DNA of 22,057 nt from a virus: positions 1-22,057 of IMG/VR virus record IMGVR_UViG_3300025141_000869; one strand, written 5' to 3'. This document shows positions 16,401 through 22,001 of the stretch, one piece after another. The translations under genes were made by a program, and so were the position numbers. Position 1 is the stretch's first letter, and each line of letters begins with the position of its first letter. The notes beneath the pieces are model-generated. The model saw only the letters and a list, made by a program, of their open reading frames with translations. It was not told the DNA's origin and made no database searches.

Positions 16401-16930
16401 TGGATGTGTTGGTACGCTCGGGTGCGATGAACAGTCTTATGGACGAGAGGTTCAGTGGGCGCAAGCACTTCTGGTCAGCAGTGGCTGTAGATCGAGTGTA
16501 CAGTAAAAAGAAGTTTCTGGAAAACATTGAAACTTATGAACCGGAAGGTGACTTCAGCACCGAGGAAGAGATTGATAATCTCACGACGCTTACGGGCATT
16601 TTTCCGATGCATCTTGTGATGACGGAGGATGTGCGCGAACGATTGAGTGCGCACTATGTACCACCGATCTCAGATTATGACCCAGACCTTCGACTTGTAT
16701 GGTTCATCCCTCGCGAGGTTATTAAAAAGAAGACAAAGCACGGAAAGCCTTATTGGATTGTTTCGGTAATTGATTCAAATTCAGTATTGACAAAATTCCG
16801 ATGTTGGGGTATAATAGAAGGTAAAGATAGAGTTCACTTGAACCGACCCTACATGGGCAAACTAGACTTTGACCCGGCGTGGGGATTCTCCACTAGGTCG
16901 ATCAAGAGAAACTTAAGACTGTTAGGATAA
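13490..16930 (+). CDS. dnaE: DNA polymerase III alpha subunit (family C, DnaE-type)
   Basis: 1146 residues, close to bacterial DnaE length. An N-terminal PHP domain carries H12, H14, D46-H47 (TDHGN), E77 (GVEAYF), an ACLGG turn and a late D-S-H, so its metal site looks complete and may proofread. The polymerase core shows GPGRGS (430-435), PDIDYD with catalytic D472 and D474, RHAGGVLIA, and the third Asp D637 in KFDLLGL. Next come a RPGPLS segment, a GYGFNKSHAVSY segment, a helix-hairpin-helix (LAGLKGLGDAAIEQI) and a C-terminal OB-like region (about 1070-1146). Ribosome site GAGGGAG (13477-13483) has ideal spacing. It coexists with the short family A enzyme. A charged insertion (about 95-125) is unusual. 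The beta-clamp-binding peptide could not be located with confidence. Confidence 0.95.
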   Translation: MTDKKIPFVGLHAHSVAGSIFDAIGYPDEHMDFCYENGGEALALTDHGNMNGFSHQFLHWQKMKSEGKEFKPIFGVEAYFLPSIDEWRDDYNRIKEDAKQAKTLAKKGDTSGATVEDEDASKKAIKSVLNRRRHLILLAQNQTGLNNLFKIVSESYKEENFYRYPRVDYDMLDRHSEGVIAASACLGGPYAGNYWANREEGPDAVREAMRETTRRFVGIFGDRWYGELQWNNIAEQHELNQHIIEVCEEFGVTLISTADSHYPNDDAWKDRELYKRLGWLGKGTPAWAEDNTELPAGVEEIGYELYPKNGNQMWDSYKYYSKTCGVEYDDQLVMDSITETHNIAFNRIEDFTPNTTVKLPDFVVPAGFTDAEALVNYALEGLRQRGLHETEEYTTRLQQELDVIEDRGFSKYFLTMKAIADKANEVQLTGPGRGSAAGSLAAYVLGITQIDPIKYGLLFERFLRKDATDYPDIDYDVAEPMELKEMLMEDWGKNSVVPISNWNTLQLKSLIKDISKFYGIEFGEVNKVTSSMIFEATPAAKMKHGIKAGVYTPTWKEVMELSPSLRGFLVKYPHIKTHVEALVGQVRSCSRHAGGVLIADDLNEHMPIISSGGVRQSPWAEGQNVRHLEPLGFIKFDLLGLSTLRMIEGAVRHILKRHHNNPDPTFEDVKDFYNQHLHPDVIDFNDQAVYKNIFRKGNFAGIFQFTEQRAQEFCANAKPKSLIDISAITSIYRPGPLSANVHEQYIQAKANPGDIDYINEHVKDVTKETYGFLIFQEQIALLAHKLGKGLTLDEGNLLRKVLTKKGTGKEAKVKRALRTKFVDGCVEKGIRHSEAEDMWERFEYFSGYGFNKSHAVSYSAISFQCAWLYNYYPVEWMASFLDKEPEKRKEKAINIAKSNGFEIVEADVNTSSFVWEIDPNNNKRLVQPLAGLKGLGDAAIEQIVANRPFNNIEEFLFHDDIVYSKLNKKALDVLVRSGAMNSLMDERFSGRKHFWSAVAVDRVYSKKKFLENIETYEPEGDFSTEEEIDNLTTLTGIFPMHLVMTEDVRERLSAHYVPPISDYDPDLRLVWFIPREVIKKKTKHGKPYWIVSVIDSNSVLTKFRCWGIIEGKDRVHLNRPYMGKLDFDPAWGFSTRSIKRNLRLLG
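16787..16815 (+). promoter_or_regulatory. Perfect consensus sigma-70 promoter inside the Pol III alpha CDS
   Basis: TTGACA (16787-16792), a 17-base spacer and TATAAT (16810-16815), 12 of 12 consensus positions. The start would be near 16822, about 110 bases before the dUTPase ATG. It would drive the dUTPase, zinc-finger, GMP reductase and regulator genes. Confidence 0.75.
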
Positions 16931-16932
16931 AG

Positions 16933-17397
16933 ATGATTTTACAATATCACATGTTGCGGGGAAATGACTTTCCCCCTGTTAGAGCAAACCCGAGCGATGC
17001 CGGGTTGGACTTAAGGTGGACGCCTACCGAAAAGGCAGAGAGCGGGTTTAGCATTGCCCCGGGGACGAGTGTTCTTGTGCCAACAGGATGCACTTTTGGA
17101 ATACCCCACGGATACATGCTCGAGATCAAGAATAAATCGTCCGTTGCCCACAAACGACAGCTGCTTGTCGGCGCATGCGTGGTGGACAGTGGCTACGAGG
17201 GGGAAGTGTTTGTGAATCTTCACAATATTGGTGATGAAGTACAGGTCCTGGAACCCGGTGATAAGATCGCACAAGCCGTGGTGGTGCCTGTGGTACACGC
17301 CCGCTTCATAGCATCTGAATCGCCTGACATCTATGACTGGTACCCGATCACCATCTCGGGCCGGGGAACTGGCGCGTTGGGATCCACAGGGAAGTGA
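16933..17397 (+). CDS. dut: dUTPase (trimeric dUTP pyrophosphatase)
   Basis: 154 residues. It hydrolyses dUTP to dUMP and PPi, preventing uracil incorporation and supplying the thymidylate precursor. All five family motifs are seen: motif 1 DAGLDL (about 22-27), motif 2 NKSSVA (67-72; the usual Arg before SS is Lys), motif 3 GACVVDSGYEGE (81-92), motif 4 GDKIAQ (111-116) and motif 5 GRGTGALGSTGK (143-154). Length is that of the homotrimeric class. AGGA (16924-16927) precedes the ATG by five bases and overlaps the end of the Pol III alpha gene. The stop overlaps the next GTG start. Confidence 0.95.
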   Translation: MILQYHMLRGNDFPPVRANPSDAGLDLRWTPTEKAESGFSIAPGTSVLVPTGCTFGIPHGYMLEIKNKSSVAHKRQLLVGACVVDSGYEGEVFVNLHNIGDEVQVLEPGDKIAQAVVVPVVHARFIASESPDIYDWYPITISGRGTGALGSTGK

Positions 17398-17648
17398 AAA
17401 AACTCCGCAAGGTTGATCGTCAGAAGCGCAAGCAGAAGCGGAAGGATGCTCAAAACCAATTAGCGGAACGTGTTGCGCTCATGACAAAGCACCCTAAAGA
17501 GTGTTGTGTTTGTCAGCAAGTATTTGAACGAAACCATGAAACGGTGAAAACGTGGATGGTTACAATCATAAGTGAAAAGAAAACAGTGCGCCTAACCTGT
17601 CCTCAGTGTTGGGCCAAAATAGGAGAAATTATAGAATGTCAAGAATAA
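17394..17648 (+). CDS. Small basic zinc-finger protein
   Basis: 84 residues. A strongly basic N terminus (KKLRKVDRQKRKQKRK, 2-17) precedes a four-cysteine zinc module: C37/C38 and C40, then C69 and C72 (ECCVC ... CPQC), with about 28 residues between. The pattern suits a nucleic-acid-binding treble-clef or ribbon domain. The GTG start overlaps the dUTPase stop (GTGA) and an AGGGA site lies nearby. The product may bind DNA or RNA, or act as a cofactor to RNA polymerase, which is inference. No named family was recognised. Confidence 0.7.
   Translation: MKKLRKVDRQKRKQKRKDAQNQLAERVALMTKHPKECCVCQQVFERNHETVKTWMVTIISEKKTVRLTCPQCWAKIGEIIECQE
17621..17626 (+). promoter_or_regulatory. Ribosome binding site that fixes the start at 17636
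   Basis: AGGAGA with a nine-base spacer to ATG 17636. The upstream in-frame TTG at 17606 has no site and would lengthen the overlap with the zinc-finger gene. Confidence 0.6.
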
Positions 17649-18277
17649 GAGGTTTTCATGCCGAACTTATCAAAGAAAGATTTAAAGAAATTGTAGAAGG
17701 AAAGGGCTATGGCTTTTTCGATGGGGGGAAACCCCATAACGTAAATATAATTGGAGTGCGCAATTCTAATGGGCGCCCCAATTACTTTGACGATATGTTG
17801 CTGGTGGTCTATCGCGACACTCACAAGAGGTGGCTCGTGGATTCCTATCAGCTAACCACAGACCCCGGCTTTTACTGGATGAAGAAACCAATGAATGTGG
17901 ATGGGACTGCCATCCTCTGTCCGGGCCAGTACCGAGGGGTCTATAGGGTCTCTAAGCATCGGGGTAAATATGACGCGTTGTGTCAGCGGGGAGGGCACGT
18001 TACTGTATGGAGAGATCCGAATCGCGATCTTCAACATGACATGGATGACGCTACGAAAGACACAGGTAGCTTCGGGATCAATATCCACAAGGGAGGTAGA
18101 AACTCATCGCGAGTGGAGAAGTACAGCGCTGGTTGTCAAGTATTTAAGAACGATGGGGATTTCAAAGACTTCATGGTGACGATGAATTCCGCCCGGCGCG
18201 CCTTTGGTAACAGTTTCACATACACGTTGCTCGAAAGCTCAGACCTAGAGTCGGGGGTAGAGGATGACAAGAATTAA
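17636..18277 (+). CDS. Possible L,D-transpeptidase-like / peptidoglycan-active protein
   Basis: 213 residues. Residues 146-168 hold FGINIHKGG, then SAGCQ: a His (H151) followed 13 residues later by S164-x-G-C167. This is the spacing pattern of the YkuD-type L,D-transpeptidase active site (H, then S-x-G-C). Upstream strands (LLVVYRDTHKRWLVDSYQL, about 55-73; GQYRGVYRV, 97-105) suit the beta-rich fold. No signal peptide or membrane helix is seen. A lytic or cell-wall-modifying enzyme is inferred by motif only. It might act as an endolysin, which would be oddly placed among nucleotide-metabolism genes. The ATG at 17636 is chosen for its ribosome site. It overlaps the next gene by 14 bases. Confidence 0.6.
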   Translation: MSRIRGFHAELIKERFKEIVEGKGYGFFDGGKPHNVNIIGVRNSNGRPNYFDDMLLVVYRDTHKRWLVDSYQLTTDPGFYWMKKPMNVDGTAILCPGQYRGVYRVSKHRGKYDALCQRGGHVTVWRDPNRDLQHDMDDATKDTGSFGINIHKGGRNSSRVEKYSAGCQVFKNDGDFKDFMVTMNSARRAFGNSFTYTLLESSDLESGVEDDKN

Positions 18278-19307
18278 AGGACATGCAGCAAAGGGGCTCA
18301 CGTATGATGATGTACTGCTGGTCCCTCAGTATTCGGATATTAAGAGTCGCCTAGAAATTAACATAGGAAATACTTTTCGCGGCCCCCATGCAACCGTAAT
18401 GTTGGATCTACCTATCATCGCGAGTCCTATGGACACGGTGTCGGAATCCGAAATGGGCGTGTCCATGTGGAAACTTGGAGGGCTAGCCGTTATTCATCGC
18501 TACAATGCAATTGCGAAGCAGGCAGCTTTGGTGGACCAGGTGATCGTCGGAGCAAATGCCAATGTGGCCGCAGCCATAGGTGCTTCTGGTGACTATTTAG
18601 ATAGAGCACGAGCCCTGTATGATGCGGGCACGCGCATTCTGTGTATTGATGTGGCGCATGGACATCACGTTCATGTGAAGAACGCTCTCCACGAATTGCG
18701 TAGAGTATTCTCTAATACGATCCACATCATGGCGGGCAACATTGCTACTAAGGAGGGTTATGATGACTTGGTCGATTGGGGAGCCGACAGTGTGCGCTGC
18801 AATATTGGCGGCGGTTCTATTTGTTCAACTCGGATTCAGACTGGCCACGGTGTCCCGGGGCTTCAGACAATATTGGATTGCGCGGAAGCAGGAAGGAAAG
18901 TACCGATTATTGCCGACGGAGGAATTAGGAGTTCCGGAGATATTGTCAAGGCTTTGGCGGCTGGCGCTGACTTCGTTATGCTTGGTTCTGTGCTTGCAGG
19001 TACTGATGAAACTCCTGGCGACGTAATCAATACGCGACAGGGGAAGTTTAAAGCTTACCGCGGAATGGCCAGCAAGGATGCGCAGGTTGAGTGGCGTGGC
19101 AAGACTGCGTCCCTAGAAGGTATTGCGACAACGGTGCCCTCTAAAGGTCCTGTAGCTGGTGTCTTGGACGAGTTGGCCCGCGGCATTCGGAGCGGCCTTT
19201 CCTACAGTGGTGCTCGAAGTGTGCGAGAGCTACAACAAAAGGCGCGCTTCATGAGACAAACTAGTAGCGGCCACGTAGAGGGTACCACTCACATATTAAA
19301 ACGATGA
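18264..19307 (+). CDS. GMP reductase / IMP dehydrogenase family enzyme
   Basis: 347-residue TIM-barrel enzyme of purine metabolism, with no CBS (Bateman) domains. [12 protein letters not shown] (10-21) and [11 protein letters not shown] (51-61) are family signatures. The catalytic loop GGGSICSTR (182-190) has C187 and T189. DGG at 218-220 and YRGMAS (265-270) bind the phosphate. In the flap, IMP dehydrogenase has a catalytic Arg, but here [13 protein letters not shown] (284-296) has none and resembles GMP reductase (EGKT...RGP), with E285 in the position of its catalytic Glu. GMP reductase (GMP to IMP, NADPH-dependent) is therefore favoured, though not proven. The length (about 345) also fits. 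The last codons overlap the next start (ATGA). Confidence 0.85.
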   Translation: MTRIKGHAAKGLTYDDVLLVPQYSDIKSRLEINIGNTFRGPHATVMLDLPIIASPMDTVSESEMGVSMWKLGGLAVIHRYNAIAKQAALVDQVIVGANANVAAAIGASGDYLDRARALYDAGTRILCIDVAHGHHVHVKNALHELRRVFSNTIHIMAGNIATKEGYDDLVDWGADSVRCNIGGGSICSTRIQTGHGVPGLQTILDCAEAGRKVPIIADGGIRSSGDIVKALAAGADFVMLGSVLAGTDETPGDVINTRQGKFKAYRGMASKDAQVEWRGKTASLEGIATTVPSKGPVAGVLDELARGIRSGLSYSGARSVRELQQKARFMRQTSSGHVEGTTHILKR

Positions 19308-19636
19308 GTGACCACAGGGAAAATTATTCTATTTTAAGTTTTGGGCTGGACTCCAAACTACATGAGAACCTAAAGATAAGACTCTACTACGATCAGATAA
19401 GAAATCAAAGTCAGTTTTTTAGGATGTGCGTCGAGTCGTACTTGGCACAAGATAAGTTTTTCATGGAGTTCTTTGACGACGTGAAGGTTCGAATGAAGAC
19501 ACAGTCTAAAATAAGAGCATCTAAGTCACGAAAGCTCAGACAACAAGGCGAAGATCTCATGCGCAATTTGGCGCTGAGCGATGAGGAAGTACAAGATATA
19601 TTTGATTTATTAGAAGAGGAGTTACCCGAATTATGA
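19304..19636 (+). CDS. Small probable ribbon-helix-helix-like protein
   Basis: 110 residues. The N-terminal strand YSILSFGLDSKLHENLK (8-24), followed by a helix (25-48, RLYYDQIRNQSQFFRMCVES), has the look of a ribbon-helix-helix DNA-binding unit. The middle (60-85) is Lys/Arg-rich and the C terminus is acidic (DLLEEELPEL). It may be a transcriptional regulator. It is coupled to genes on both sides by ATGA overlaps. It is a prediction from secondary-structure pattern; no family was recognised. Confidence 0.6.
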   Translation: MSDHRENYSILSFGLDSKLHENLKIRLYYDQIRNQSQFFRMCVESYLAQDKFFMEFFDDVKVRMKTQSKIRASKSRKLRQQGEDLMRNLALSDEEVQDIFDLLEEELPEL

Positions 19637-19875
19637 AGAATTGTGTAAAGGAATGTTACCTTGCGAAAAAGGCATGCGGGAACAAGGAGTGCAGAATGAA
19701 CATGGATTATGAAGAAGACTTAAATTGTGCTCTCATTGCAATTAAGAAACATGGGCCGATGACTCTGGAGGAAATTGGAAAGCGTCATCAGGTTAGTACG
19801 GTGAGGATAAAGCAAATCGTAGATGCCACCTTACTAAAATTAAAAAAGACATTACTCAAGGAAAATACTATTTAA
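19633..19875 (+). CDS. Cys-rich protein with sigma-region-4-like helix-turn-helix
   Basis: 80 residues. Residues 41-71 (MTLEEIGKRHQVSTVRIKQIV) match the sigma-70 region 4 helix-turn-helix, which binds -35 elements. The N terminus has C4, C8, C15 and C20 plus C32, suggesting a zinc knuckle followed by DYEEDLNC (25-32). It lacks sigma regions 2 and 3, so it cannot open a promoter by itself. A repressor or an accessory factor that modulates host RNA polymerase at TTGAC boxes is plausible, which is inference. The ATGA overlap with the preceding gene suggests a two-gene regulatory pair. Confidence 0.75.
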   Translation: MKNCVKECYLAKKACGNKECRMNMDYEEDLNCALIAIKKHGPMTLEEIGKRHQVSTVRIKQIVDATLLKLKKTLLKENTI

Positions 19876-19913
19876 AAGTAGCATAATCGCGATGTGTTAG
19901 GAGATTATTGAGG

Positions 19914-20858
19914 ATGTCAAACAAAAAGAATCTATTGAATGAAGTTCAGGTCCGCCAGTTTATGAAGCTGGCATCCTTGCAACCCCTTACGCCCGGATTC
20001 GTCAACGGCCTTACGGAGAAAGCCGCTTTTGATAAGGGTCAGGAGACCGAAGTTGGCGGAAAGGCCGACGAAAGCCCAACCAAAGGCCAAGAAAAGAAAG
20101 GCGGTGGCAAGGCCTATGAAAAGGACCTTGAAGAGGGTCATGGCCGCGGCGGAAATGAATATCATGAGGCTGGCGTGCATCGAGGCGGTGGCATTAAACT
20201 TGACGAAGAGGGATTGCAATATCGCGACGACGTGGAAGCCGAACTTGGTGCCACCGAAGATGAGTTGGGCGCCGAAGACGAGCTAGCCGGCGAGGAAGGC
20301 GAAGAGGTCGCGGACCTTGAGGGTGAAGTCGACGTCGAAGCTGATGCTGGCGGCGAAGCAAGTCTGACTGTTGCACAGGTGGTGGACGCCATCGAGACTG
20401 CGCTGCAGGAACTCTTGCCCAACGAGGAAGTCGAAGCAGAATATGTAGGTGGCGAGGAAGAGGGTGGAGAGCCCGGCGCCGGAGATGAGTTTGCCCCCGA
20501 GGGTGATGAAGTCGTTGCCGATGTTGAACTTGGAGAAGAGGGCGAAGAACTCGAAGAGATTTTGGGCTTCGGCAAGAGCAAAGCTGACAAAGCCCGTGAG
20601 AAGCTTGCCTTGGGCAGTAAAGGGTCCTACGATCCTGATCCCGAAGCGGGTGAAGAGAGTTCCGCCCCCACACCCGAAGAGGCTGCAGCCGCCCGGAAGA
20701 AACCCGTAGGACGTACCAGGAGCCCGGCAGGAGCTACCACGTACGGTCTCGGGGGCACTTACGGCGGTGTTCGTGAAGGAAATACCGACGAACTGGTTGA
20801 GCAAATCACTAAGCGTGTTGCTGCTCGCATTTTGAAGGCGGCTCTCCGCAAGAAGTAA
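19914..20858 (+). CDS. Acidic repetitive protein, scaffold-like, with N-terminal LLNE motif
   Basis: 314 residues. It starts MSNKKNLLNEVQVRQFMKLASLQPL, then a Gly/Lys-rich stretch (about 40-80), a very acidic Glu/Gly/Ala region (100-225) and a basic C terminus with an amphipathic helix (about 295-314, VEQITKRVAARILKAALRKK). Low complexity, high acidity and a helical basic tail suit a prohead core/scaffolding protein. L-N-E at 8-10 resembles the T4 prohead-protease signal and, with ATG 19914, leaves exactly 10 residues, the length of T4 internal-protein targeting peptides. Function is inferred, not recognised with certainty. ATG 19914 is preferred to TTG 19908; AGGAG at 19899-19903 lies ten bases away. 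Confidence 0.75.
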   Translation: MSNKKNLLNEVQVRQFMKLASLQPLTPGFVNGLTEKAAFDKGQETEVGGKADESPTKGQEKKGGGKAYEKDLEEGHGRGGNEYHEAGVHRGGGIKLDEEGLQYRDDVEAELGATEDELGAEDELAGEEGEEVADLEGEVDVEADAGGEASLTVAQVVDAIETALQELLPNEEVEAEYVGGEEEGGEPGAGDEFAPEGDEVVADVELGEEGEELEEILGFGKSKADKAREKLALGSKGSYDPDPEAGEESSAPTPEEAAAARKKPVGRTRSPAGATTYGLGGTYGGVREGNTDELVEQITKRVAARILKAALRKK

Positions 20859-20867
20859 AATAAACGC

Positions 20868-20896
20868 TTGACTTTCAAGCGCTCCTAACGTATACT
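20868..20896 (+). promoter_or_regulatory. Strong sigma-70-like promoter overlapping a terminator
   Basis: TTGACT (20868-20873), a 17-base spacer and TATACT (20891-20896). The expected start near 20903 lies inside the left arm of the terminator hairpin at 20900-20923. Confidence 0.75.
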
Positions 20897-20899
20897 AAG

Positions 20900-20930
20900 G
20901 ACTGTGAGGGAAGCCTCGCAGTCTTTTTTT
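20900..20930 (+). terminator. Rho-independent terminator
   Basis: Left arm GACTGTGAGG (20900-20909), loop GAAG (20910-20913), right arm CCTCGCAGTC (20914-20923), giving a 10-bp stem with one G-U pair, followed by seven Ts (20924-20930). It closes the long transcription unit that ends with the scaffold-like gene and is the only clear intrinsic terminator in the window. Confidence 0.85.
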
Positions 20931-20941
20931 ATGGGGTTAAA

Positions 20942-21370
20942 ATGTATGAAGTAACAACTGGAGAACTCATGGTGTTTGTGGTTCTAGGCTTCGCGGCCGG
21001 AGCATTTGCGAGTGTTTATCTCTCTAAACTATTTGAGGTTGTTCACCTCTGGCGCTTCTGCCAAGAAGTGGTGGCCCATTGTTTGTTAATGTGCGTGAAG
21101 ATTATTGAGGATGTGGCATTTTTAAGTGAGGTAAAACGGAAGCATATGCAAAAAGCAGATTTCACACCAGAGCAGATTCGACAGTTTGAAGAGGTTGATG
21201 AAAGGACCTTGACAAACTGGAAGGACTCAGTTATACTATCTTTAGTGAGTGGCACGCCACCGAGATTTCGGACGTTGATGCCATTCACCAACTGGAAAGA
21301 AGCAATCAAGTTTCTAGAAGAGTCCAAGAAAGCATCCATAATTAAAAGAAAGGAAAATTATGATCTATAA
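20942..21370 (+). CDS. Unknown protein with N-terminal membrane segment(s)
   Basis: 142 residues. Residues 9-30 (LMVFVVLGFAAGAFASVYL) form a membrane helix, and a second hydrophobic stretch lies near 40-60 (VVAHCLLMCVKIIEDVAFL). The remaining two thirds is soluble and charged, ending in a Lys-rich tail. No family was recognised. A weak GGGG (20933-20936) stands five bases before the ATG. It overlaps the ClpP gene by 11 bases, and its coding sequence carries a strong promoter (21209-21237) for that gene. Confidence 0.75.
   Translation: MYEVTTGELMVFVVLGFAAGAFASVYLSKLFEVVHLWRFCQEVVAHCLLMCVKIIEDVAFLSEVKRKHMQKADFTPEQIRQFEEVDERTLTNWKDSVILSLVSGTPPRFRTLMPFTNWKEAIKFLEESKKASIIKRKENYDL
21209..21237 (+). 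promoter_or_regulatory. Strong sigma-70-like promoter inside the membrane-protein CDS, for clpP
   Basis: TTGACA (21209-21214, 6/6), a 17-base spacer and TATACT (21232-21237, 5/6). Start near 21244, about 116 bases before the ClpP ATG. Confidence 0.7.
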
Positions 21371-21974
21371 CAGTAGTGATAAAGAAGAGGTAGAGGAAGA
21401 ATCCACAGTGAAGGAGCCCGAAGCCCCAGGAGAGGAAGAGCCCCCACTGATAGGGCTGTGCACCGACATCAACGAAGAATCGATGAAGGAGATAGTACTC
21501 GGCTTGCTAACGTTAAACGGAGGCAAGATACTGCCCGATGAGAATGATGACGAGAATCTACGGGATGTTGAATTTTTTATTTCATCCAACGGAGGCTCCG
21601 TCAACGATATGTTCGCCATTTATGATGTGATGGAGCTTGTTAAAAACAATCGAGACGTCGCTACTTTTGGCTACGGCAGGGTTGCGTCTGCTGCCGTTGT
21701 GCTGCTGGCCGGCGGCACCAAAGGGAAGCGGCACATCTCCAAGAATGCGCGCCTCATGATTCATCACTGTTCCAGCGACCTGGGAGGGAGTCACCCTACG
21801 ATTAGGTCCAGCTTTGCAGAGTTAAAGAAGGTCGAGGCAATGATGATCCAGGCACTCGCGGAGAATTCTAATATTTCAGTCGGTGAATATTACAACATTT
21901 TTTCTAAGAACACAGATGAATATTTCTCTGCTGAGGAAGCATTAGAAATGGGTCTTGTTGATAAAATCATCTAA
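21360..21974 (+). CDS. ClpP-like serine protease (S14 family)
   Basis: 204 residues with an intact catalytic triad: S110 (GRVASAAV), H135 (ARLMIHH) and D186 (NTDEYFSAEEA). Additional family features are ISSNGGSV (74-81), the oxyanion-hole strand, and ALEMGLVDKII at the C terminus. An acidic N-terminal extension of about 30 residues (EEVEEESTV ... EEEPP) is unusual. It could serve as the protease of a host ClpX/ClpA system, or as the phage prohead maturation protease, a role ClpP-fold enzymes play in some tailed phages. The promoter 21209-21237 and the overlap with the upstream gene indicate local control. The nearby scaffold-like gene favours a head-assembly role, but this is inference. Confidence 0.92.
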   Translation: MIYNSSDKEEVEEESTVKEPEAPGEEEPPLIGLCTDINEESMKEIVLGLLTLNGGKILPDENDDENLRDVEFFISSNGGSVNDMFAIYDVMELVKNNRDVATFGYGRVASAAVVLLAGGTKGKRHISKNARLMIHHCSSDLGGSHPTIRSSFAELKKVEAMMIQALAENSNISVGEYYNIFSKNTDEYFSAEEALEMGLVDKII

Positions 21975-22001
21975 TTAGTATTGCCGCGCCGAGGATTACA
22001 C

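Noticed and set aside
20162-20804. Several long minus-strand frames opposite the acidic scaffold-like gene
   Set aside because: They come from Glu/Gly/Ala codon repeats on the other strand and translate to Ser/Pro- or Arg-rich low complexity. They are shadows.
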